NCBI GenBank assembly: GCA_030040475.1
Contig: JASHTQ010000265.1
Location: 1 to 14,597, forward strand
Direction of reading: 5' to 3'
Origin: Streptosporangiaceae bacterium
GTDB taxonomy: Bacteria > Actinomycetota > Actinomycetes > Streptosporangiales > Streptosporangiaceae
DNA: 14,597 nucleotides
Made by a program: the position numbers and the translations under genes. Positions 7,332 through 14,431 of this stretch are shown here, piece after piece. The number at the start of each line of letters is the position of its first letter. Position 1 is the first letter of the stretch. The notes below the pieces were generated by a model, which saw only the letters and a list, made by a program, of their open reading frames with translations, made no database searches and had not been told where the DNA came from.

Positions 7332-10300
7332 TGGCCCACCACAGGTCGTTACCGAAGTCACCGTCAAGCTTGTACCCGTCGGCGGTCAGCGTCGCGTAAC
7401 CTTCGTCGGCGAACTGCCTGAGTATTGCCCGAACGACACCGGTGGTGGTATCCCAGATCCGGCTGGTGTCGTCGTCGGAGGCGGTGGCGAGCAGGGCGCC
7501 GTCGGGGGAGAACGCCACGCCGCGCACCGAGCTAGTGTGGCCTTGCAGGACGGTGCGGGTGGTGCCGGCGGCGGTCTCCCAGATCCGGGCGGTCTGGTCG
7601 TTGGCCGCGGTGGCGAGCAGGGTGCCGTCGGGGGAGAACGCCACGCCCGTCAGCCAGTTGGTGTGGCCTTGCAGGACGGTGCGGGTGGTGCCGGCGGCGG
7701 TCTCCCAGATCCGGGCGGTCCTGTCGTTGGCCGCGGTGGCGAGCAGGGTGCCGTCGGGGGAGAACGCCACGCCGGTCACCCAGTTGGTGTGGCCTTGCAG
7801 GACGGTGCGGGTGGTGCCGGCGGCGGTCTCCCAGATCCGGGCGGTCTGGTCGTCGGAGGCGGTGGCGAGCAGGGTGCCGTCGGGGGAGAAGGCTACGCAG
7901 TTGACGGGGCGGTTGTGGCCTTCCAGGGCGGTGCGGGTGGTGCCGGCGGCGGTGTCCCAGATCCGGGCGGTCTGGTCGTCGGAGGCGGTGGCGACCAGGG
8001 CGCTATCGGGGGAGAACGCCACGCCGCGCACCTGGCCGGTGTGGCCTTCCAGGACGGTGCGGGTGGTGCCGGTGGCCAGGTCCCAGATCCGGGCGGTGTT
8101 GTCGTCGGAGGCGGCGGCGAGCAGGGCGCCGTCGGGGGAGAACGCCACGCTGAGCACGGAGCGGTTGTGGCCTTGCAGGACGGTGCGGGTGGTGCCGGCG
8201 GCGGTGTCCCAGATCCGGGCGGTCTTGTCCTCGGAGGCGGTGGCGAGCAGGGCGCCGTCGGGGGAGAACGCCACGCTGAGCACGGAGCGGTTGTGGCCTT
8301 CCAGGGTGGTGCGGGTGGTGCCGGTGGCGGTGTCCCAGATCCGCGCCGTCCTGTCGTCGGAGCCCGTGGCGAGCAGGGCACCGTCACGGGAGAACGCCAC
8401 GCTGAGCACGTATTGAGCGTGGCCTTCCAGGACGGTGCGGGTGGTGCCGGTGGCGGTGTCCCAGATCCGGGCGGTGTTGTCGTCGGAGGCGGTGGCGACC
8501 AGGGAGCCGTCGGGGGAGAACGCCACGCCCGTCACCCAGTTGGTGTGGCCTTCCAGGACGGTGCGGGTGGCGCCTGTGGCGGTGTCCCAGATCCGGGCGG
8601 TGTCGTCGTCGGAGGCGGTGGCGAGCAGGGTGCCGTCGGGGGAGAACGCCACGCCGCGCACCCGTTTGGCGTGGCCTTCCAGGACGGTGCGGGTGGTGCC
8701 GGCGGTGGTGTCCCAGATCCGGGCGGTCTGGTCGTCGGAGGCGGTGGCGAGCAGGGTGCCGTCGGGGGAGAACGCCACGCCGCGCACCGAGCTGGTGTGG
8801 CCTTCCAGGACGGTGCGGGTGGTGCCGGTGGTGGTGTCCCAGATCCGGGCGGTGTTGTCCTCGGCGGCGGTGGCGAGCAGGGCGCCGTCTGGGGAGAACG
8901 CCACGCCTCGAACCGTGCCGGTGTGCCCGCGCAAGATTCGGATCGTCATGCCGTCCACGGCGTCGACAAGATCGACGACGCTGTACCTGCTGACGGCGAC
9001 GAGGGTGCCGTCGGGTGAGAACGTCACGCTGTAGGGCATTCCTCCCGTTTGGATCATGACCTCGGCCGGGTCACGGCCGACGACCGCCGCCGTGCGGAGT
9101 TCTGCCGTGGTCATAAGATCGCCGAGTCCCTCGGTCCCGAGCAGCGCGGCACGAGCCCAGGTGCTTCCGGTAAGGGTCGCGCCCCGCAGCGAGCCTCCCA
9201 CCAGCCGTACGGCGGTCAGGTCAGCTTCGGTCAGGTCGGCTCCGGTCAGGTCGATATCCCGCAGCCGCATGCCGTGCAGGTCGGCTCCGTGCAGGTCGGC
9301 TCCGCGCAGGTCGCGGCCGGTGAGGTCCTGGCCGCGCAGGTCCACTCCGGCCAGATTCTGCCGCGGGGACTCGCCTCCGGCCCGATCATCCGTAGTTGGC
9401 TGACCTGCGCGGTCGGCGATGGCGAGCGCGTTCTGCTTGGCGGCCTGCGAGGCCTGCGGATCCGCGAGCGTGGCTGCCGCCCACCGGCGCGCGGCCGGGT
9501 GCCCGGCCAGGTCGGCGAAGAACTCGGTCATCACCCTCGACATGCGCCGCGTGGTCAGGATCTGTTGGGTACGCGGGTGGTCCAGGTCCCGGGCTGCGGC
9601 GTGCGCGACCAGCCACTCCATCACCGACTGGTGCACGAAGGCGAACGCGCCGTCGTCGGTCCTTATCAGCAGGCTGCCCGATCCGATCGCATGGCTGGCC
9701 TGCTCCTCGCTGTAGCCGCGTTCGGCCAGGCCGGACAGCGCCGCCGAGACCTCGGCGGACAGGTCGTTCAGCGCGATCGTCGGGTTCCTTGACGTCCACA
9801 GCCGCAGGGCCAGCGCGGTACACGCGGATAGCCGTTCCTCCTTGCGCAGGGACGGCAGCCCGCCGCGATGCCGCTGCCGTTCGGCCTCCTCGGTGAGCCA
9901 GAAGTCGATGATCTCCCGGTAGAGATCGGCCGCGCTGATGCGCCCCTCGTGACGCTGGACGGCACGCAGCCGGTCCTCGTCCATCTCGGCGGCGAAGGCG
10001 AGCATCCGGGGATTGTGCGCGAGCTCGAGCAGGTTGCCGACGTCGCCGAGCAGATCGAAGCGTGCCCGGGCCCGGTCCTCGTCGCCGAACAGGTTGGTCA
10101 GGAACTGGACGATCTGTTCCTCGGAGAAGTCCTCGAGCACCACCATCCGGCTCGCGGTCAGCGTGCTCACCCGCTCGCCGAGCGCGGTCTTGACCTGCTC
10201 GGTAGACCGGAAGTGCTGGGTCCGGCTGGTGAGCACGACCTTGGCCCGCCCGGCCACAGAATCGAGCAGGACCTGCAGGTAGTCGGCGGCGTTGTCGTAG

Positions 10301-12909
10301 CCGACGCGGAGCTCGAGCTCGTCGAAGCCGTCGAAAAGCAGCCCGACCCGGCCGCTGTGGATCATGTAACGGAGCTTGGCCGGGCTGATGTCCTCCACTC
10401 CCTGCCTGACCAGGTACTGATTGAGCAGTTCGTCCAGCGTCGGCGCCTTCTCAAGGCCGCGCAGCTCCACCAGGATGGGCTGCAGGCCGGGCAGCTCGGC
10501 GGGCAGCGTCCGCGCCAGCTGCCGCAGGAACGACGTCTTCCCCCGGCCGAAGTCCCCCAGCACCAGTACGAGGCGCGCGTCGTCGGCGCCGAGCCACGAG
10601 ATGGCTCGCTCAATCAGGCCGGTTTGAACGCCGTCGTCGCCGCCCGCCACGATCCGGTAGCGCTGCGGGACGTACAGCCGTTCCGGATAGAGCCTGTCCG
10701 CGGCTAGCCGCTCGCGCTGTGCCTCGGCCAGCGGCCGCAGGTCGAGCAGGCCTTCGTACTCGATCAGGCTGCGCAGCCTGACACCGCGCCGCAGCGTCTG
10801 CGCCACCAGCTGGCTCGGCGCCGGCGGACCGCCGTAAACGAGCTCGGAGCGCACCAGCGGATCAGCCGCGGCGAACGTGGCGTGCACGCCCGTGACGAAT
10901 TCGTCGACCGCCTCCTGGGTCGCGCCCCCCTCGATGACCCCCACCGGTTGCTGCTCCGCGCCGCCGCCCGGCAACGGATGGGACACCCTGAGGTAGCCGC
11001 CGCCGGGCCGCTCGGTGACGGTCGCCTGCGGGAAACGCGTCCTGGTCGCCTCGGCGACGCGGTCCAGGAGTTCTTCCCGCGGGCCGGCCAGCCGGCGCGA
11101 GCCGGGTGAGGCGTCGGCACGGCTCTCGGCGCCGGCGCCGTCCGCTGGATTCCGGTCGGATACGCCCCGCGTCTTCGGGCCTCCGGCGTTGCTTCTGCTC
11201 AGGACGGTGCCCGACTGCGGGAACGCGAGGCCGACGTCGGTCAGCTCGTGGGGGCGGCTCTCGCGCCAGTCGGAGCCGGTCCGGCTGATCCGGGTGTCGC
11301 CGATCCAGCGTCGCTGCCCGAGCGCGTACTGGCGGGCGTACCTGGTGAAGCCGTCGCGGCGCACCGTGATCAGCTGGTACTGGTTGGGCACCTCGGTCGG
11401 CCGCGCCGCCGCGTCGACGGCCGCGCTCCCGGTGGACAGCACCGGCAGGCCCGATGGCAGCACGTTCAGCTGCGCGTTGTGGGTATGCCCGTGCAGCAGC
11501 AGGTTCGCCAGGCCAGGCTCGCCGAGCAGCCGGTCCAGGTCGTCGGAGTCGCGGAGGTTCTCCTCGTCGAGCACCGCGCCGCGGACGACGTTGTGATGGA
11601 CCGCCACGAGCCGCAGCCAGCCCTTGGCGCGGTAATCGGCCAGCCGGTCCGCGAACCACCTCAGCTGGTGCTCCCCGACCCACCCGAAATGATCGCCGTC
11701 GAGGTGGCTCTCGGCCATGGTGGAGTTCAAGCCGGCCACCACGACTGCGAGTTCGGGCATCTCGAACAGCGTCCACGGCTCGTCCGGGGTAAAGGTGACG
11801 CGGTCGACGTCGGCGTAGAAGTCCCCGAACGCGGCCGCGAACTGCCGCCACTTGGGCCAGTACGGCGCGACCGGTTCGGCCTCCTCGCTGTCCTGCTCCG
11901 CGAAGTAGGCCGCGCAGGCCTTCCTGTTGATGTCGTGGTTGCCCGGCACGATGGCCACGTGCCGCCTCGGAATCTCCACCGCCTCGGACAGGGCCTCCAG
12001 AAACTCGCTGACCTGCCTGAACTCGCTGGGCAGCCCCCACTCGGCCAGGTCGCCCGTGACCACGAGCAGATCCGGCCGCAGCCGATCCTGGCGCGCGAGG
12101 TCGGCCAGGTCGCGGTGGAGCCGGCCGAACAGCGTGTCCTCGGCCCGGTCTGAGGCGGTGAGGCCGTTGCCCCCGAACAGGTGATGCGCGCCGAACTGCG
12201 TGTCGGAGACGTGCAAGATCGTGAGTTCGTCCCTGCCGCGGCCCTGCACGGCGCCGCCGGCGTGCTGCCAGCGTCCGCCCAGTACCTCCGGCCACGCCAG
12301 GCGCAGCCGGTCGACGCCGATCGCGTAGCTGTCCCGATCCGAGGCCCCCGCCGGAGCCAACGCGACCAGTCCGACCACCCGGCCGATGGCGTCGTCGAAG
12401 ACGGGGCTGCCGCTGAAGCCCCGCTGCACCCGCAGCGCCGAATCCGAATCCAGCTGGAGCCGGCCGCTGCCGACCGGACCCCGGATGGCGGCCTCGACCC
12501 ATCCCCCGTCCGGTCTCCCGGCCGGGTACCCGAAGACCCTTACCGCCCGGCCCGGCCGCGGCGCATCGACGGCCAGCCGCGCCGCCGCATTCCCGGCCGG
12601 CGCCACCTCGCCGACCAGCGCCAGGCCGGCCACGTCGTCGCCGGTGACGCCCTCGCGGGGCGGTGGCAGCCACCGCTCGACGGTCGCTCTTAAAGCAGGC
12701 GAGCCGCCCGGCCCGGCCAGCGGGAAATCAAGCGCCACGGTTCCCGTCGGCTGACCCTGCGCCCTGGCATCCAGCCCGAGCGCCGCGTTGACCACGTGCG
12801 CGCACGTCACGATGTGCCTGCCGGTGACCAGCGCACCGAGTCCTACCGGACCGCCACCCGGCCCGAGGATCCGGACGATGAACCCGTCCGGCGACGACTC
12901 AGCCACCAT
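7204..12909 (-). CDS. Trypsin - calcineurin phosphoesterase - NACHT - pentapeptide - WD40 conflict protein (1901 aa)
   Basis: This is a giant multidomain STAND-type protein. Residues 1-210 form a trypsin-like protease with H38 (TCAHVV), D92 (DDVAGLAL) and S166 (GFSGSPV). Residues 227-515 form a calcineurin-like phosphoesterase: SDTQFG (D236; Q238 at the usual His), GDLAEWG (D287), GNHD (N324), VHH (438/439) and GHTH (H475, H477). A Gly/Ser/Arg-rich linker is followed by a conserved domain at about 611-750. The NACHT NTPase has Walker A GDFGRGKT (K791), Walker B LLFDGFDE (859-864), VVLTSR at 891-896 and FVHQSVMEWL near 1091. About 15 pentapeptide units span 1185-1260, WD40 blades 1290-1823, then a tail with LDPYVPGLRRL. 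The ATG at 12909 follows GGAGGG and overlaps the Trypco1 stop. The effectors, switch and sensor suggest immunity or programmed death; this is inferred from architecture. Confidence 0.93.
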   Translation of the reverse strand: MVAESSPDGFIVRILGPGGGPVGLGALVTGRHIVTCAHVVNAALGLDARAQGQPTGTVALDFPLAGPGGSPALRATVERWLPPPREGVTGDDVAGLALVGEVAPAGNAAARLAVDAPRPGRAVRVFGYPAGRPDGGWVEAAIRGPVGSGRLQLDSDSALRVQRGFSGSPVFDDAIGRVVGLVALAPAGASDRDSYAIGVDRLRLAWPEVLGGRWQHAGGAVQGRGRDELTILHVSDTQFGAHHLFGGNGLTASDRAEDTLFGRLHRDLADLARQDRLRPDLLVVTGDLAEWGLPSEFRQVSEFLEALSEAVEIPRRHVAIVPGNHDINRKACAAYFAEQDSEEAEPVAPYWPKWRQFAAAFGDFYADVDRVTFTPDEPWTLFEMPELAVVVAGLNSTMAESHLDGDHFGWVGEHQLRWFADRLADYRAKGWLRLVAVHHNVVRGAVLDEENLRDSDDLDRLLGEPGLANLLLHGHTHNAQLNVLPSGLPVLSTGSAAVDAAARPTEVPNQYQLITVRRDGFTRYARQYALGQRRWIGDTRISRTGSDWRESRPHELTDVGLAFPQSGTVLSRSNAGGPKTRGVSDRNPADGAGAESRADASPGSRRLAGPREELLDRVAEATRTRFPQATVTERPGGGYLRVSHPLPGGGAEQQPVGVIEGGATQEAVDEFVTGVHATFAAADPLVRSELVYGGPPAPSQLVAQTLRRGVRLRSLIEYEGLLDLRPLAEAQRERLAADRLYPERLYVPQRYRIVAGGDDGVQTGLIERAISWLGADDARLVLVLGDFGRGKTSFLRQLARTLPAELPGLQPILVELRGLEKAPTLDELLNQYLVRQGVEDISPAKLRYMIHSGRVGLLFDGFDELELRVGYDNAADYLQVLLDSVAGRAKVVLTSRTQHFRSTEQVKTALGERVSTLTASRMVVLEDFSEEQIVQFLTNLFGDEDRARARFDLLGDVGNLLELAHNPRMLAFAAEMDEDRLRAVQRHEGRISAADLYREIIDFWLTEEAERQRHRGGLPSLRKEERLSACTALALRLWTSRNPTIALNDLSAEVSAALSGLAERGYSEEQASHAIGSGSLLIRTDDGAFAFVHQSVMEWLVAHAAARDLDHPRTQQILTTRRMSRVMTEFFADLAGHPAARRWAAATLADPQASQAAKQNALAIADRAGQPTTDDRAGGESPRQNLAGVDLRGQDLTGRDLRGADLHGADLHGMRLRDIDLTGADLTEADLTAVRLVGGSLRGATLTGSTWARAALLGTEGLGDLMTTAELRTAAVVGRDPAEVMIQTGGMPYSVTFSPDGTLVAVSRYSVVDLVDAVDGMTIRILRGHTGTVRGVAFSPDGALLATAAEDNTARIWDTTTGTTRTVLEGHTSSVRGVAFSPDGTLLATASDDQTARIWDTTAGTTRTVLEGHAKRVRGVAFSPDGTLLATASDDDTARIWDTATGATRTVLEGHTNWVTGVAFSPDGSLVATASDDNTARIWDTATGTTRTVLEGHAQYVLSVAFSRDGALLATGSDDRTARIWDTATGTTRTTLEGHNRSVLSVAFSPDGALLATASEDKTARIWDTAAGTTRTVLQGHNRSVLSVAFSPDGALLAAASDDNTARIWDLATGTTRTVLEGHTGQVRGVAFSPDSALVATASDDQTARIWDTAAGTTRTALEGHNRPVNCVAFSPDGTLLATASDDQTARIWETAAGTTRTVLQGHTNWVTGVAFSPDGTLLATAANDRTARIWETAAGTTRTVLQGHTNWLTGVAFSPDGTLLATAANDQTARIWETAAGTTRTVLQGHTSSVRGVAFSPDGALLATASDDDTSRIWDTTTGVVRAILRQFADEGYATLTADGYKLDGDFGNDLWWAIKLCRFAPGELDPYVPGLRRLDPDEPLSLLANGSAAAQTAGP
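7415..8926 (-). repeat. WD40-encoding tandem array, twelve 126-bp units
   Basis: The sequence repeats every 126 bp without a single length change. The marker ccttgcag/ccttccag (or a variant) recurs at 7541, 7667, 7793, 7919, 8045, 8171, 8297, 8423, 8549, 8675, 8801 and 8927. Each unit encodes one 42-residue blade with GH...VAFSPDG.LLATASDD.TARIWD. Neighbouring units starting at 7541 and 7667 differ at only 4 of 126 positions by my count. A thirteenth, degenerate blade (SVTFSPDGTLVAVSRYS) lies beyond 8927 at about 8940-9048. The array is part of the NACHT gene and is not a CRISPR or intergenic satellite. Confidence 0.95.
9130..9357 (-). repeat. Pentapeptide-repeat segment of the NACHT gene
   Basis: A 15-bp periodicity encodes about 15 units of the form A(D/N)LxG, such as LRGAD, LHGAD, LTGAD and LTEAD (residues about 1185-1260). 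Such runs form a right-handed beta-helix. Here it bridges the NACHT helical region and the WD40 propellers, probably as a rigid spacer or part of the sensor. Confidence 0.9.
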
Positions 12910-13276
12910 TTCGTCCCTCCACCGAACCGTGCCCTGCTGGATCCTGCTCGCCTGAAGCTGAGCGCTTCCAATTAAGTGTCACCGTGAAATGGACCTCCGC
13001 GGTGCCCTTGGCGACGATCGCGCCTGCCTCGGCGCCCAGCACGATACCGAACTCGACCGTCACCTCGTCCGCGGCCATCGCCTTCAGCCGGTCGGTCACC
13101 GCGCCGATCGCGGGCTTGAGCTTGTCGATGGCCGCTTCCACCGATTCCCTGGCCCGCGCGGCTATCTCGCCCGGCCGCACGGCCGCAAGCTCCAGCCCGT
13201 CGGGCAGGTCATCCGCTGTCGCCTGGACAAGCAGATTTCCCCCGGTCTCCACCGGAATCTCGATCACGTACGCCAT
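12899..13276 (-). CDS. Trypco1 / CU044_2847-family protein, partner of the trypsin-NACHT gene
   Basis: This 125-residue protein matches the trypsin-co-occurring domain 1 (Trypco1) pattern. It has a short beta-rich N-terminus (AYVIEIPVETGGNLLVQA), then DGLELAAVRPGEI, then a helix with LKPAIGAVTDRLKAM (53-67). The family's most recognisable block is at 71-104: EVTVEFGIVLGAEAGAIVAKG followed by VHFTVTLNWKR. Family knowledge: these small proteins sit beside trypsin-like and NTPase genes in predicted NTP-dependent conflict systems. The stop overlaps the start of the giant gene by 11 bp, so the two are co-transcribed and probably translated in fixed proportion. The last 20 residues are polar and end at the overlap. 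It could be a protease substrate, inhibitor or signal-binding partner; the sequence does not say which. AAGG about 10 nt before the ATG may serve as the ribosome binding site. Confidence 0.85.
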   Translation of the reverse strand: MAYVIEIPVETGGNLLVQATADDLPDGLELAAVRPGEIAARARESVEAAIDKLKPAIGAVTDRLKAMAADEVTVEFGIVLGAEAGAIVAKGTAEVHFTVTLNWKRSASGEQDPAGHGSVEGRNGG

Positions 13277-13337
13277 GGACCTGATCCTTACCGAGCCTCA
13301 GCCGCCGATGTCCCATGATGCCTCGTCAAGAGGCCCG

Positions 13338-13427
13338 ATGGTGCTGAACAGTAAGGGCCAGGTGACCATCCCGGCTATCGATATCGTCGCGCCGAGTTCG
13401 GCCGAACAAGAGGCACCTGGCCAGTGA
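13338..13427 (+). pseudogene. AbrB/MazE-type antitoxin stub (29 codons)
   Basis: From an ATG preceded by AAGAGG, this frame reads MVLNSKGQVTIPA, the start of the SpoVT-AbrB swapped-hairpin DNA-binding domain (consensus LxSKGQVTIPxxIR). The similarity stops abruptly after IPA, and 16 unrelated residues lead to a stop. Neither other forward frame continues the domain, so a simple frameshift does not explain it. It looks like the 5' end of a broken toxin-antitoxin antitoxin gene. No toxin is visible next to it. The match is short, so chance cannot be fully excluded, but a correct ribosome site plus start codon favours a real remnant. Confidence 0.5.
13396..13407. promoter_or_regulatory. 12-bp perfect palindrome GTTCGGCCGAAC upstream of the conflict cassette
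   Basis: GTTCGGCCGAAC equals its own reverse complement. It lies about 120 bp upstream of the Trypco1 start, which reads leftward. The half GTTCGGCCG recurs at 13457-13465, and CTATCG precedes both copies at different distances (13375-13380 and 13452-13457). The position suits an operator for the cassette. No convincing -35/-10 pair was found here, so this is only a candidate. Confidence 0.3.
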
Positions 13428-13514
13428 CACGGGCGCGGGCACACCCGCCACCTATCGTTCGGCCGGAAAGAAAAGGACCGCACCGGGCGCGGGCCGCGGC
13501 TTGTGGCACGGCGG

Positions 13515-14430
13515 TCAGCTGAGCAGGTCGGCGACGGCGGCGATGGCGGGCTCGATGGCTCGCTCCCGGACGTTCCCGAAGCCCGCCAGCCCGGTGCGCA
13601 GGACCCGGGGGGTGTGCCTGGCGAACGCGCTGGTCAGCGCGGTGCGGCGGGCGCCGTAGACGGTTCGCATCCGCCGCAGGTGGCGGTCGTACCGGCCGCT
13701 CGTGAGCAGGGTCGCCAGCGCGAGTTGGTCCAGCGTGCAGGAACCGCGGTCGCTCATCTGCTTTTCGGCCGCGACCGCTGAGGCCAGCGACGACGGGGCG
13801 TGGACCCAGCCGAGGCGGACCGCGGGCGCCAGCGCCTTGCTGGTGGTGCCGAGCGGGAAGACGTGATCTGGGGCCAGGCCCTGCAGCGCGCCGACGGATT
13901 CGGAGTCGTAGCGGAACTCCGAATCGTAGTCGTCCTCGATCACGTATCCGCCGCCGCGCCGCGCCCAGTCGATCAGGGCCTGACGCCGTGCCGGGGACAG
14001 GACCACCCCGCTGGGGGACTGGTGCGCCGGGGTGACCACGACAGCCTGGGCCCCGCTGGCCGCCAGTTCGCTCACCACGACGCCTTGCTCGTCGACCGGC
14101 ACGTACGTGACCCGAATGCCCATCGCCAGGGGCCGCGCGAACCGTTTCGTCGTCCTGCGCGCTGCCGTAACCGGGGTCTTCGAAGGCCACGCACGTCACG
14201 CCGCCCTGACCGGCCAGGGCACGCAGCACCAGGTTGATTCCCTGCGCGAAGCCGGTGCTGATGATCATCCGCGCCGGGCTGGCGGCGGCGGCTCGCACCC
14301 GTCGCAGGTACCCGGCGAGCACCTCGCGCAGCACCGGGTTGCCGCGCGGGTCGCCGTACCCCAGGTCCGCCGCGGCGACCTGAGTGCACGCCTGCTTGAC
14401 GGCCCAGGCCACCCGCAGCCGCGGGCGGCG
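13515..14430 (-). pseudogene. MocR/PdxR-type PLP aminotransferase-like regulator, broken
   Basis: The remains match the aminotransferase domain of a MocR-family regulator. The 5' part (14430 down to about 14148) reads ADLGYGDPRGNPVLREVL, MIISTGFAQGINLVLRALA and FEDPGYGSA. The rest continues in another frame from about 14145 with TYVPVDEQG, TPAHQSPSG, VIEDDYDSEFRYD and the PLP lysine region GTTSKALAPAVRLGW. Three lesions are visible. One is a one-base frameshift near 14144-14148: dropping one base there restores DDERFARPLAMGIRV. The second is an apparent in-frame loss of roughly 40-50 residues near the C-terminus, where RVLRTGL runs straight into AGFGNVRERAI. The third is loss of the whole N-terminal helix-turn-helix domain at about 14430. 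MocR genes are often divergent from the gene they control. Confidence 0.85.
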
Positions 14431-14431
14431 G

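Noticed and set aside
7415..8926. Regular repeats as a possible CRISPR array or satellite
   Set aside because: The 126-bp units have no repeat/spacer structure and encode a 42-residue WD40 blade in a continuous frame.
7442..9034. Long open frames on the plus strand opposite the WD40 array
   Set aside because: They are the antisense of 126-bp in-phase repeats, so the lack of stops repeats with the unit. Their products are monotonous, and the minus strand gives a clear WD40 protein.
9049..12754. Several plus-strand open frames opposite the NACHT, phosphoesterase and protease regions
   Set aside because: All are antisense to recognisable domains with intact motifs and show no family features of their own.
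13323..13328. TTGACG on the minus strand as a -35 box for the Trypco1 operon
   Set aside because: No acceptable -10 element lies 16-19 bp downstream. The TAAGGAT near the start codon is at the wrong distance and more likely contains the ribosome site.
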